Shown piece by piece: positions 18,122 to 25,881 of a stretch of 64,000 nucleotides of DNA. The stretch's first letter is position 1. Every line of letters begins with the position of its first letter. The translations under genes and the position numbers were made by a program. Under the pieces are notes generated by a model. It saw nothing but the letters and a program-made list of their open reading frames with translations. It was not told where the DNA came from and made no database searches. The stretch spans positions 243,587-307,586 of the forward strand of contig NZ_SLWO01000002.1 of NCBI RefSeq assembly GCF_004340665.1, written 5' to 3'. The stretch comes from Pedobacter psychrotolerans. GTDB lineage: Bacteria > Bacteroidota > Bacteroidia > Sphingobacteriales > Sphingobacteriaceae.

Positions 18122-18625
18122 TAGCTGTTTTTATATTGGTCTACAAACAGCCTAATTTGTCTATTTCTGTTTGTCAATTTTCACTTTGTCGCAATTGATT
18201 CATGGAGAGTTACAGCTGAAAGAAAGATCTACAGTAGGGGAATGGATACCTTCGTTTTGTGAGACAGTTGTTGTCTTCTGCGTCGAATGTTGCAGAAAGA
18301 ATTTTATAGCTGAAAGAGAATTTTTGCTTTGTGATATTTTGAAATAATTCCCTAGTGTGATGCTACTGTTTTCTAACCTCACTTGCGAAACTCTCGGATT
18401 ATATATTTTTTATATCATCCCTCAATGTAATTACATTTCAAGTCTACTTATAAATTCAGAAAAGATTGCCCCATAGAGATCAAAACTTAATTCCTTCGAT
18501 TTTCATTCAATTAGCATGTTGATGAATGGTTGTTAGATACATTGGTATATGAATGGGTGTATTCGAGAATGTTTGAGTCTGCCAGATTCCCTGGATGACG
18601 ACCAGTAAAAATTAGCAATAAAAAA
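18122..18625. other. Intergenic region with terminator-like hairpin and repeat copy C
   Basis: A short hairpin (GCTGTTT 18124-18130 and AAACAGC 18145-18151) lies just after the preceding stop. The repeat core TTCGTTTTGTGAGAC is at 18251-18265. No gene is seen. Confidence 0.5.
18242..18265. repeat. Short repeat copy C
   Basis: ATGGATACC followed by TTCGTTTTGTGAGAC, matching copy B at 10971-10994 with two changes in 24 bases. Copies C and D (21194) flank the ABC permease gene. Confidence 0.5.
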
Positions 18626-20992
18626 TTATTCGTATTTTAAAGCATCTGCAGGATTCCCCCGAGCGAGTTTCATGGTTTGTAGACTAACGCAGATTAAGGC
18701 TATGAATACAGATATCGAAAATGCGGAAAAAAATGGCAAAATGCCTATATTCACGCTATAATCGTATTGCATTAGCCATTTGCTCGACAATATATAAGCA
18801 ATAGGAAATGCGAAAACGTTCGATATAATCACCAGCTTAATGAAGTCCTTATTCAATAGAAATAGGATACTATTTAAATCAGCACCTAACACTTTCCTGA
18901 TGCTAATCTCTTTTTGCCTTTGTTCGGCTATATAAATAGCTAAGCCCAATAGACCTAAACAGGAGATGAAAATACAAAAACCTCCAAAAAGGTTGGCGAG
19001 TACACTGGTTATTTTTTCGTCATGTAACTTTTCAGACATGTATTTATCAGTAAACTCAATTTCGATTGGAAACGCAGGGTTTAAACGCTGCCATAGCGCC
19101 TTAATTTTATTTACAGATTCGTTTAATGATACCGCAGGATTTAATTTTAAAAGCATTGTTTCGGTACGCTTAGGATTATTGTAAAACACCGTTGGTAATA
19201 CTTTTGAATCAGCTCCATCGTTAGAATAATCCTGGATAACCCCTACAATCTGCAATGATTCATCGTCACCCCAGTTTATTAGTGAGCCCACAGGATTTTT
19301 TAACCCCATTATTTTAACTGCAGCCTCGTTTAGAATTAAAGATGTAGAGGTATCTGCCGGAAAATTTATTGAGAAATCCCGCCCCTTCAACATCTTTGCT
19401 CCAATAGTCTTCACATAATCGAACCCTATACTCCTGAATTGAATGGATATATCTTTACTCATATCTCTCCCAGGCCAAACAAAATCACCGGAACTGTTAG
19501 AATTGTTTGTTAAGCTTCCTCCTATTTCAGAAATAGATAAAACAGATCCGGAATTTTTCAACTGTTCTTTAAAAAATTTTAATCTTGTGAAATCTTTAAA
19601 ATTTCCGTCGCGGCGAATTTGCAATAGATTATTTTCATCAAATCCTAATGGCTTATTGGTAACATATTGTATCTGAGAATGAATTGTAATTGCACATATA
19701 ATCATGCAAACTGAAAGGCTAAATTGAATAACGACTAATAACTTTCTAACAGATAGGGTTCCTGTACCTTTAAAGCCTTTTAGCACTTTGTTTGCAGAAA
19801 AAGATGATAGATAAAAAGCGGGGTAACTTCCCGCTATCAAGGTTGTAATTAAGACAAGGCCCGCTAAAATTCCCCAGATTCTGTATGAACCATAGTCAAT
19901 CTCTGTATTAGTGTCCAACAAATAATTAAAATACGGTAACGACAGCTCAAGAAGTACCAGCGCAATAACGGTAGCAATTGTAGAAAACAATAAAGATTCA
20001 ATAAAAAATTGCATCATTAATGATTTCCTATTTGAGCCAAGCGCTTTACGAACACCCACTTCCCTGGCTCTTTTTTCAGATCGAGCGGTAGATAAATTCA
20101 TATAATTAATACTCGCAATCAATAAAACGCAACAAGCGAGAAGAAGAAATAATTTTAATTGATCTATTTTGCCGCCAACTACCTTACCATCAGAAAATTC
20201 GGAGTATAAATGATATTTTTTGAATGGAAATAAGAAGGCTTCATTATTAGTTTCAGGATCATTAAGCTTAATAAGCGCTCGTAATGATTTATCCGTTTGA
20301 TAATAAGAATTTTTGTCTCTCAATTTATAGATTGTTTGACAAGATATGGCACCCCATTCAAGTGTCCTAATTTGCTCATTAACAGATTCATCAAAAGCCC
20401 AGCTTTGAATAGCATCAAATTGAAATGTCTCATTCTTTTCTATATCACTGATTACAGCAGTTACAGTTAAAATTCTTGCGTTATTCCATTTTATACTTTT
20501 GCCTACAGGGTTTGAATTTCCAAACATTTTCTGTGCTGTGTTTTCTGTTAGAATTACGCCATCAGGAGTATTTAGTGCAGTTAACATATTGCCACTTAAA
20601 CAATGATATTGTAATATCTTCAAAAAATCCGGGTCCACCGAAATGGCATTCAAGCGGAAGTTTGATGCTTGATTACCAAATTGTGTACCAGGATGCCAAT
20701 TAATCCTGGATGCATATTCTATACCAGGTATGCTTTCCTTGGCAGCAGGTGCAAGCTTACTTGGAGCATAGGCTAATGTACGCAACGTACCATTTGTCTT
20801 GCTATTAATCATCGAAATATAGATGCGATCCAAATCTTTAAATTTAGTATTAAAACTCCACTCATAGCCGATGTACAGTAACAGCAGTAAACAACAAGCT
20901 AACCCAATTGCGAGTCCACCAATGTTTATGACGGATATCCATTTGTTTTTTAATAAGGATCTTATGGCAATCTTAAAGTTCAAAGAAAACAT
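18626..20992 (-). CDS. MacB/FtsX-type ABC transporter permease
   Basis: The 788-residue permease has the four-helix-plus-periplasmic-domain layout duplicated. The first helix (WISVINIGGLAIGLACCLLLLLYI) is at residues 15-40, and a MacB_PCD periplasmic domain follows. The two FtsX segments carry EKRAREVGVRKALGSNRKSL and RQKEISIRKVLGADLNSI, each next to three membrane helices. Such Bacteroidota permeases often export peptides, lipids or toxic compounds with a separate ATPase. No ATPase gene lies beside it, so the partner must be elsewhere. It is flanked by short direct repeats at 18251 and 21194. Confidence 0.93.
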   Translation of the reverse strand: MFSLNFKIAIRSLLKNKWISVINIGGLAIGLACCLLLLLYIGYEWSFNTKFKDLDRIYISMINSKTNGTLRTLAYAPSKLAPAAKESIPGIEYASRINWHPGTQFGNQASNFRLNAISVDPDFLKILQYHCLSGNMLTALNTPDGVILTENTAQKMFGNSNPVGKSIKWNNARILTVTAVISDIEKNETFQFDAIQSWAFDESVNEQIRTLEWGAISCQTIYKLRDKNSYYQTDKSLRALIKLNDPETNNEAFLFPFKKYHLYSEFSDGKVVGGKIDQLKLFLLLACCVLLIASINYMNLSTARSEKRAREVGVRKALGSNRKSLMMQFFIESLLFSTIATVIALVLLELSLPYFNYLLDTNTEIDYGSYRIWGILAGLVLITTLIAGSYPAFYLSSFSANKVLKGFKGTGTLSVRKLLVVIQFSLSVCMIICAITIHSQIQYVTNKPLGFDENNLLQIRRDGNFKDFTRLKFFKEQLKNSGSVLSISEIGGSLTNNSNSSGDFVWPGRDMSKDISIQFRSIGFDYVKTIGAKMLKGRDFSINFPADTSTSLILNEAAVKIMGLKNPVGSLINWGDDESLQIVGVIQDYSNDGADSKVLPTVFYNNPKRTETMLLKLNPAVSLNESVNKIKALWQRLNPAFPIEIEFTDKYMSEKLHDEKITSVLANLFGGFCIFISCLGLLGLAIYIAEQRQKEISIRKVLGADLNSILFLLNKDFIKLVIISNVFAFPIAYILSSKWLMQYDYSVNIGILPFFSAFSISVFIALICVSLQTMKLARGNPADALKYE

Positions 20993-21342
20993 ATTGAATC
21001 GTTTTGTCTACAGTTGTAAAATTTATGCCAAATTAAAAAACATACTCAACACACTGAAAGATAATACATTATCTGCTTGGGAAATAGAAGTCATGTTCAT
21101 ATTCGGACAGAAATGGTTCGATTGTGAACAGTATTAATTTAGTGAAATTGAACTTACTATGCAAAATCTCTCATTCTGGAAACTAATAAATTATTCGTTT
21201 TTTGAGACAAGTTATTGCTCATATGTGTGTTTTATAAGAATCCTTTAGTAGAAAAATATGAAATTCAATATTATTGGGGGTTATGTAAATATGTTGAAAT
21301 TGTGCAGTGGATACTTATCAGAGGATAAAAAATTATTGGCTA
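20993..21342. other. Intergenic region upstream of the permease
   Basis: No gene is seen apart from repeat copy D. The promoter of the permease should lie here. Confidence 0.45.
21194..21208. repeat. Short repeat copy D
   Basis: The 15 bases TTCGTTTTTTGAGAC are identical to the core in copy B. It lies about 200 bases upstream of the ABC permease start. Confidence 0.4.
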
Positions 21343-21453
21343 CTAAAGCTTATTTTTTCGTCTTGAAATTTTCTCTCGCTCTTCTGAAAAATAACTGTAA
21401 AAACTTCTCAAGAAAAAGGTAATCAAGAAAAAAATTACGAACATGATCGCCAT
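21343..21453 (-). CDS. Very small membrane protein after the LytS gene
   Basis: A 36-residue frame begins MAIMFVIFFLITFFLRSF, a single transmembrane helix, and ends with a charged SEEREKISRRKNKL tail, as expected of a small membrane protein with a cytoplasmic tail. The frame is open a further ten codons upstream without an ATG. It lies 62 bases after the histidine kinase stop on the same strand, so it could belong to the LytS/LytTR transcript, or even be an immunity-type protein. Coding status rests only on composition and position. Confidence 0.35.
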   Translation of the reverse strand: MAIMFVIFFLITFFLRSFYSYFSEEREKISRRKNKL

Positions 21454-21488
21454 CACAACCCAATTGATCTCTTTTTTTGATATTTAGC

Positions 21489-21510
21489 TTCCTTGGAGTT
21501 GCGAAACTAA
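21489..21510. repeat. Direct repeat flanking the LytS/LytTR pair, left copy
   Basis: TTCCTTGGAGTTG is followed by CGAAACTAA. The right copy at 23773-23794 keeps the first 13 bases and the final CTAA. The two flank the histidine kinase and regulator genes. Confidence 0.4.
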
Positions 21511-21514
21511 AAAA

Positions 21515-22615
21515 TCAAGTCTTGAAGGTTTTCGGAATCATTATCCTTAACTCAAAGTTCTGCTCAAGATTTGCCTTATATTCCAAAGATGCCTGATTGT
21601 CATAAAAAATACGCATCCTTTCTTCCAGATTTGCCAGGCCAGATTTGAGACCCGATGGATCAATAGCTTTTTTGATTTTATTTAAAGAGGTAATGAGGAG
21701 ATTTCCTTCGTTATCCTGGGCTATAGTTAAGATGGCAGGATGGCGAGGGTCACTAATCAAACCGTGCTTCAATATGTTTTCAGCAACAGTGATGAGCAGA
21801 AAAGGAATTATCTTCCATTCCTTTGCCTGGGGGGAGGCATCGAAGGACATAATGAAATTTTGCTTTAGCCTGATTTTATATAATTCCATCAGCCAGCTAA
21901 CGTATTCTGCCTCTTTAACGAGTAATATCGTTTCTTCTGCATTTTCTATATCAGAAGAATAACGCATGAGTTTGGACAGGATCATGATTGATTCCGCATT
22001 GTCCGGCGAATCTTTAACTATAGTGTAGTAGATGTAGTTGAGTGTATTAAAAAGGAAGTGTGGGTTTATTTGCGCTATTAGAAATGCGATTTTAGCTTGA
22101 GCCATCTTCTTTTCAATAACCTCTTTTTTTAAATGCATTTCAAAATGACTTTGCTGCAGGGCTTCATTTTTGTCCCTTTCAGCTTTGTAGCGCCTGAAAA
22201 GGTAATATCCTGTACTAAAAAGCATAAAATATAGTCCTCTCCATATATATGCCAGGATAAAGGTTCTGTCGAAATGAAGACCATCGATCGCCAGAATATT
22301 GGTGTATTTGATCAGAAATGCATCGACAGCGTATATAATGCATTCATATACGCATAATTCAAGGAATAGCAGAATTGGTAGCTTAAAAATGGATTGAATA
22401 ATCGACTTCAGTGCAATTGGTAAAATAATCAGGGCGTGCACATAGAAAAGACTAATATTGATTATGTAATGCACAATATAGTTTCCCGGCGTTCCAAAAC
22501 TACCCTTGACCAAGCCTCCGATGAAAGCATCATAAATGATGAACATACACCAGCCTAACAGGTGGATTTTAATGTTTTTTTTATTAAGTGGTTTTTTTTT
22601 AAAGTAATTAATCAT
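21515..22615 (-). CDS. LytS/YehU-type sensor histidine kinase
   Basis: The 366-residue protein has four or more membrane helices in the first 155 residues (LLGWCMFIIYDAFI, IINISLFYVHALIILPIAL and others), then a cytoplasmic His_kinase (PF06580) domain with QINPHFLFNTLNYIYYTI. His186 is the phospho-acceptor. The C-terminal HATPase part shows IPFLLITVAENILKHG and GLANLEERMRIFY. It is followed by the LytTR regulator in the order typical of these pairs, with 222 bases between them. Sensors of this kind often respond to cell-surface or peptide signals. It lies beside the peptide export operon and may control it. Confidence 0.92.
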   Translation of the reverse strand: MINYFKKKPLNKKNIKIHLLGWCMFIIYDAFIGGLVKGSFGTPGNYIVHYIINISLFYVHALIILPIALKSIIQSIFKLPILLFLELCVYECIIYAVDAFLIKYTNILAIDGLHFDRTFILAYIWRGLYFMLFSTGYYLFRRYKAERDKNEALQQSHFEMHLKKEVIEKKMAQAKIAFLIAQINPHFLFNTLNYIYYTIVKDSPDNAESIMILSKLMRYSSDIENAEETILLVKEAEYVSWLMELYKIRLKQNFIMSFDASPQAKEWKIIPFLLITVAENILKHGLISDPRHPAILTIAQDNEGNLLITSLNKIKKAIDPSGLKSGLANLEERMRIFYDNQASLEYKANLEQNFELRIMIPKTFKT

Positions 22616-22837
22616 CCTTTCTATGAGACCAATCCCGGTATTTAAGCTAATAATTTTAATATTCTTTTAGTTGCTTTTAAGTTTCAGAAAAAAAAATGAA
22701 ATCGAAACTAAAAAAAACAACTTTATTTATTTTTAAATCCAGCAAGTCTGAACCTAAGAGATCAACTGACCCTACAACTACCAATGCAACTCACACTGTG
22801 ACATCTATTATATCACATCAGATGCTATAAACAAATC
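22616..22837. other. Gap between the two-component genes
   Basis: A 222-base gap is long for a co-transcribed pair and may hold a promoter for the kinase gene. No motif was found. Confidence 0.4.
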
Positions 22838-23566
22838 TTATTCTGTAATATCTTTATCAAGCATTCCCAAAGTGTCCATGAGCTTCTTTTTGTAGGTTTC
22901 GCTTACAGGCACTTTGTAGTTTCCTTCCATCTCAATCGTATTTCCCTCAATTTTTACTATTCGTTCAATATTGATCAAATTTGAGTTGTGAACCCTTAGA
23001 AATCTTGAGTCATGTGAGAGTTTTAGCACGGTGTTTTTTAAGCTTTCAGAGGTTTCATGAAGTTGGGTTTGTGTTACGATAAATAACTTATGGCCTTCTA
23101 CATAAACTAAGGTGATATCATTGAGTTTGATACTGATAAATTTTCCCTTAACATTACTTTTTATAAATATCAGCGACCGGCTTTTCTGTGATGACAGATT
23201 ACACTCTTTCGCTAAAATTGATTGCATTGATTCTATAAACCTTAATTTCTCAATAGGTTTCAGCAGATAGTCATCCGCTTTAATTCTAAATGCATCAATA
23301 GCATATTTAGAATAGGCTGTTGTAAATATCACATACTTTACTCTGTCTCTAAGCCGCTGTCCAAGTTCAATTCCTGAAAGTTCTGGCATATCGATGTCCA
23401 GGAAAAGAATATCAATTTTATCTTCTTTCGAAATATTTACTAAAGCTTGTATTGGGTCATTAAAGGTCTTGATAAGTTTTAAGTCTAGAAAGAGTTTAAT
23501 GTTTTCTGATAATAATTCAATAGCGAAAGATTCATCATCGACTATTGCGCATTTGAGTATAGGCAT
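22838..23566 (-). CDS. LytTR-family response regulator
   Basis: About 242 residues from the ATG at 23566 (MPILKCAIVDDE); the frame continues 50 codons upstream without a plausible N-terminus. The receiver carries DDE at the start, phospho-acceptor Asp57 in LFLDIDMPE, the Thr in IFTTAYS and Lys in LLKPIEK. The C-terminal half is a LytTR DNA-binding domain (SLIFIKSNVKGKFISIKLNDI, LVYVEGHKLF, FLRVHNSNLINIERI). LytTR regulators commonly control bacteriocin, virulence or cell-surface genes. The gene is divergent from the C39-like/VKOR gene, 300 bases away. Confidence 0.93.
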   Translation of the reverse strand: MPILKCAIVDDESFAIELLSENIKLFLDLKLIKTFNDPIQALVNISKEDKIDILFLDIDMPELSGIELGQRLRDRVKYVIFTTAYSKYAIDAFRIKADDYLLKPIEKLRFIESMQSILAKECNLSSQKSRSLIFIKSNVKGKFISIKLNDITLVYVEGHKLFIVTQTQLHETSESLKNTVLKLSHDSRFLRVHNSNLINIERIVKIEGNTIEMEGNYKVPVSETYKKKLMDTLGMLDKDITE

Positions 23567-23865
23567 AGATATAAGGTAGAACTTACGAAAGTAATAAAAA
23601 TTAAGTTTGCCAGAATATTGTGCCCCGAAGAAAATATTTGGTTCCGAAAATTTGATTTCAGTGAGTGTTACACCAGTGAAGGCTCGATTTTGTAAAGCGG
23701 GTATCAAGAAATCCAATTCTGATGGTGCTTATTGAAAAGCTTATCTATTAAATATATGGAATGAAGTTGATTTTCCTTGGAGTTGTGTAGCTAATAGTCT
23801 CATTCAAGCATTTTCTTTCATACGCTTGGTGAAAGTTAATATTTTCATCAAACAAAACCAAGTAT
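23567..23865. promoter_or_regulatory. Divergent promoter region between the LytTR gene and the peptide operon
   Basis: This 299-base gap must hold promoters for both divergent transcripts. It contains the right copy of the TTCCTTGGAGTTG repeat (23773-23785). No TAnnTTTG promoter could be fixed with confidence. A LytTR-controlled promoter for the peptide operon would be expected here; this is inference. Confidence 0.45.
23773..23794. repeat. Direct repeat flanking the LytS/LytTR pair, right copy
   Basis: It shares TTCCTTGGAGTTG and a CTAA ending with 21489-21510. It lies 72 bases before the VKOR fusion start. Confidence 0.4.
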
Positions 23866-25446
23866 ATGATAGCGCTCCGTTTGAACCCAAGGCATAATGC
23901 AAAAACAGTTTTATTTCAATTGTTGAGATCTCTGGAAATCCCCGTAAACAGAAATACCGTTGATGAGAATTTAGAAAATCACCCTGAGTATCCAAGTCTG
24001 CTTTCGATTATTGATTGCCTGACGGAGTGGAAAGTAAATCATAAAGCGTTTCACATTCAAAAGGATGAATACAACTCGACTAATCTGCACTTCCCATTCC
24101 TGGCACATTTCCATGAAAAGGGTGGAAGGTTCGTATTAGTACATGCTATTCAAGATCAAAAAGTATTGATAACAGATGAGGTGAATAATAAAAGCCATAT
24201 TGCAGAGCTTGAATTTCTGGAACGATGGGATGGTATTGTCCTACATGCTGAGAAAAATAGCAGCAGCGGTGAGCAAGACTACCATAAAAAAAGATTTGAG
24301 TTTTTATTGAAAGATCTCACGCTTCCATTATGTTTCACTTCCATGCTGATTATTTTTGGTTCGCTGATTGCAATGAAAGAACCTTTTTTAGAATACCTTT
24401 CAATCGGCACATTAAAACTTTTTGGAATTGCGGCGACAATTTTGCTTTTACTTCAATCGTTAAATTCAGACAATCCGTTCATCCGGAATTTGTGTGGCTT
24501 GTCTGGGAAAGATGATTGCAATGCCATTCTAAAATCTGATGCAGCAAAATTGACCGATTGGTTAAGCTGGAGTGAGGTCGGCTTTTTCTATTTTGCGGGA
24601 ACCTTTCTGTCTGTGTTGCTAACTTCTACTTTGTGGTTTACTTTTTGGCTTAATGTACTGGCGCTCCCATATACAATTTATTCTTTGAACTATCAATTTA
24701 GACTTAAGAAATGGTGTGTCCTATGTTGCTCGGTACAGGGGCTGCTTATACTTGAATTCTTGGTTGGATTGGGGTTTGGCAGCTTTCGATTCCCGGATAA
24801 TGTCTCGATTAATGAAATCGGGATAATTTCTTTGTGTTTTTTAATCCCGGTTCTATGCTGGGCATTTTTAAAGCCATTTTTTTTAAGTTCGGTTCGCCTC
24901 AAGTCTTTGAAAAACCAATTGAATTTATTCAAATACGACCAGGCTCTGTTCCATCAAGCGCTGACCAATCAGCCCAGGTATGCTGTTACTGAAGAATTGA
25001 TGCCTATTACCCTTGGAAACCCTAACGCAGAAAATGTAATTACAATGGTTAGCAACCCATTCTGCGGACCTTGTGCGAAAGCACACAAAACGTTAAATGA
25101 TTGGTTGCAAGTACGTGAAGATTTTAGGTTGAATGTTATTTTTAGTTTAAATGACAATGACCAGGATCGCACTAACGTGGCTACGCACCTTACTGCACTT
25201 GGAAGATCGAAAGTTAGTGGACAAGTTGGAGAAATCATACGGGAATGGTATGAAAGCGAAAAAAAATCAAAAGACTTTATGCGGAAATATCCACTCGAAA
25301 CCGATCAAAAAGTGCTTCAAGCAATCGAAAATCAAAAACAATGGTGTTCAATGGCAGAAATACAATTTACCCCTACCATTTTTATAAATGGATATCAATT
25401 GCCAGAAATTTATATGATTGAAGACATAAAGTATTTGCTAGGCTAG
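23866..25446 (+). CDS. C39-like/VKOR/thioredoxin fusion protein (disulfide-forming)
   Basis: The 526-residue protein has three parts. Residues 1-130 are a C39-like domain lacking the catalytic Cys, with HPEYPS at 39-44 and WDGIVL. Residues 150-345 are a vitamin K epoxide reductase domain in five membrane helices, with the Cys pair C210/C218 (CGLSGKDDC) and the CVLC motif (C284-C287). Residues 370-526 are a thioredoxin/DsbA-like domain with CGPC (400-403). VKOR oxidises a thiol partner using quinone, and the fused thioredoxin passes disulfides to the substrate. The next gene encodes a six-Cys precursor peptide, so this is its probable disulfide maker. The C39-like part may grip the peptide leader. 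It starts the operon. Confidence 0.9.
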   Translation: MIALRLNPRHNAKTVLFQLLRSLEIPVNRNTVDENLENHPEYPSLLSIIDCLTEWKVNHKAFHIQKDEYNSTNLHFPFLAHFHEKGGRFVLVHAIQDQKVLITDEVNNKSHIAELEFLERWDGIVLHAEKNSSSGEQDYHKKRFEFLLKDLTLPLCFTSMLIIFGSLIAMKEPFLEYLSIGTLKLFGIAATILLLLQSLNSDNPFIRNLCGLSGKDDCNAILKSDAAKLTDWLSWSEVGFFYFAGTFLSVLLTSTLWFTFWLNVLALPYTIYSLNYQFRLKKWCVLCCSVQGLLILEFLVGLGFGSFRFPDNVSINEIGIISLCFLIPVLCWAFLKPFFLSSVRLKSLKNQLNLFKYDQALFHQALTNQPRYAVTEELMPITLGNPNAENVITMVSNPFCGPCAKAHKTLNDWLQVREDFRLNVIFSLNDNDQDRTNVATHLTALGRSKVSGQVGEIIREWYESEKKSKDFMRKYPLETDQKVLQAIENQKQWCSMAEIQFTPTIFINGYQLPEIYMIEDIKYLLG

Positions 25447-25478
25447 GCAGGGTATTCCGCTGGCTGATTTATTAAAAG

Positions 25479-25523
25479 CTTTGTATACAAAGGGGGCTCT
25501 AAGGTTGCAAACGAAAAGCCCCC
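25479..25523 (+). promoter_or_regulatory. Palindrome and hairpin between the VKOR gene and the precursor gene
   Basis: A perfect palindrome CTTTGTATACAAAG (25479-25492) overlaps the base of a hairpin with arms GGGGGCT (25492-25498) and AGCCCCC (25517-25523). It could end transcription from the first gene, or bind a regulator ahead of a separate precursor promoter. Confidence 0.4.
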
Positions 25524-25612
25524 GAACGAGTATAGACGTAAATCTATATCGCTTAAGCTGACCTTGCGTGAAAGGACAACAAACTCTTATTGTTAAAGTT
25601 AACCTTAAAAAA

Positions 25613-25819
25613 ATGAAAACACAAAAAATTAACCTAGAGGCAATTAAATCTTCTTTAAGCAGAGGTGAGATGAAAAAAATCATGGCCGGTAGTGGTGAAC
25701 CAGGTGGTTATTATAAATGCTGTAACTACCAAAATTGCACATCCTGCGGTACCAGTACTTGGGTACCTTCTGGAAGTAATGGTATCTGTCAGGGCGGTGC
25801 GTGGAAGTGCGCTGGGTAA
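25613..25819 (+). CDS. GG-leader precursor peptide with six-cysteine core (bacteriocin-like RiPP candidate)
   Basis: The 68-residue peptide starts at the ATG at 25613, which has an A-rich upstream; an upstream in-frame GTG at 25568 is unlikely. The leader (MKTQKINLEAI, then LSRGEMKKIMAGSG) is of the double-glycine Bacteroidota type recognised by C39 peptidases; cleavage probably follows Gly26, where AG replaces the usual GG. The core of about 42 residues is Gly/Ser-rich and has Cys36, 37, 42, 45, 59 and 66, fit for three disulfides, plus two Trp and three Tyr. Neighbours supply redox enzymes, a putative glycosyltransferase and a peptidase-exporter. Antibacterial action is inferred from this set. 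Confidence 0.85.
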   Translation: MKTQKINLEAIKSSLSRGEMKKIMAGSGEPGGYYKCCNYQNCTSCGTSTWVPSGSNGICQGGAWKCAG

Positions 25820-25824
25820 TTATC

Positions 25825-25856
25825 ATTGGGATTGAGTAATAAAGCTCGATCCCAAT
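25825..25856 (+). terminator. Attenuator-like hairpin after the precursor gene
   Basis: ATTGGGATTGAG (25825-25836) and CTCGATCCCAAT (25845-25856) form a 12-base stem with one G-U and an 8-base loop, starting five bases after the precursor stop. There is no T-run. It may stabilise the precursor mRNA or partly stop transcription so that the precursor is made in excess. Confidence 0.5.
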
Positions 25857-25881
25857 ATTGGTCCAATCAAATTTACAAATT

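Noticed and set aside
18200..18382. Minus-strand frame of 60 residues
   Set aside because: Random composition, overlaps repeat copy C, no start context.
25568..25612. Longer start (GTG) for the precursor peptide
   Set aside because: The extra 15 residues do not fit GG-leader peptides, and the ATG at 25613 begins the usual leader.
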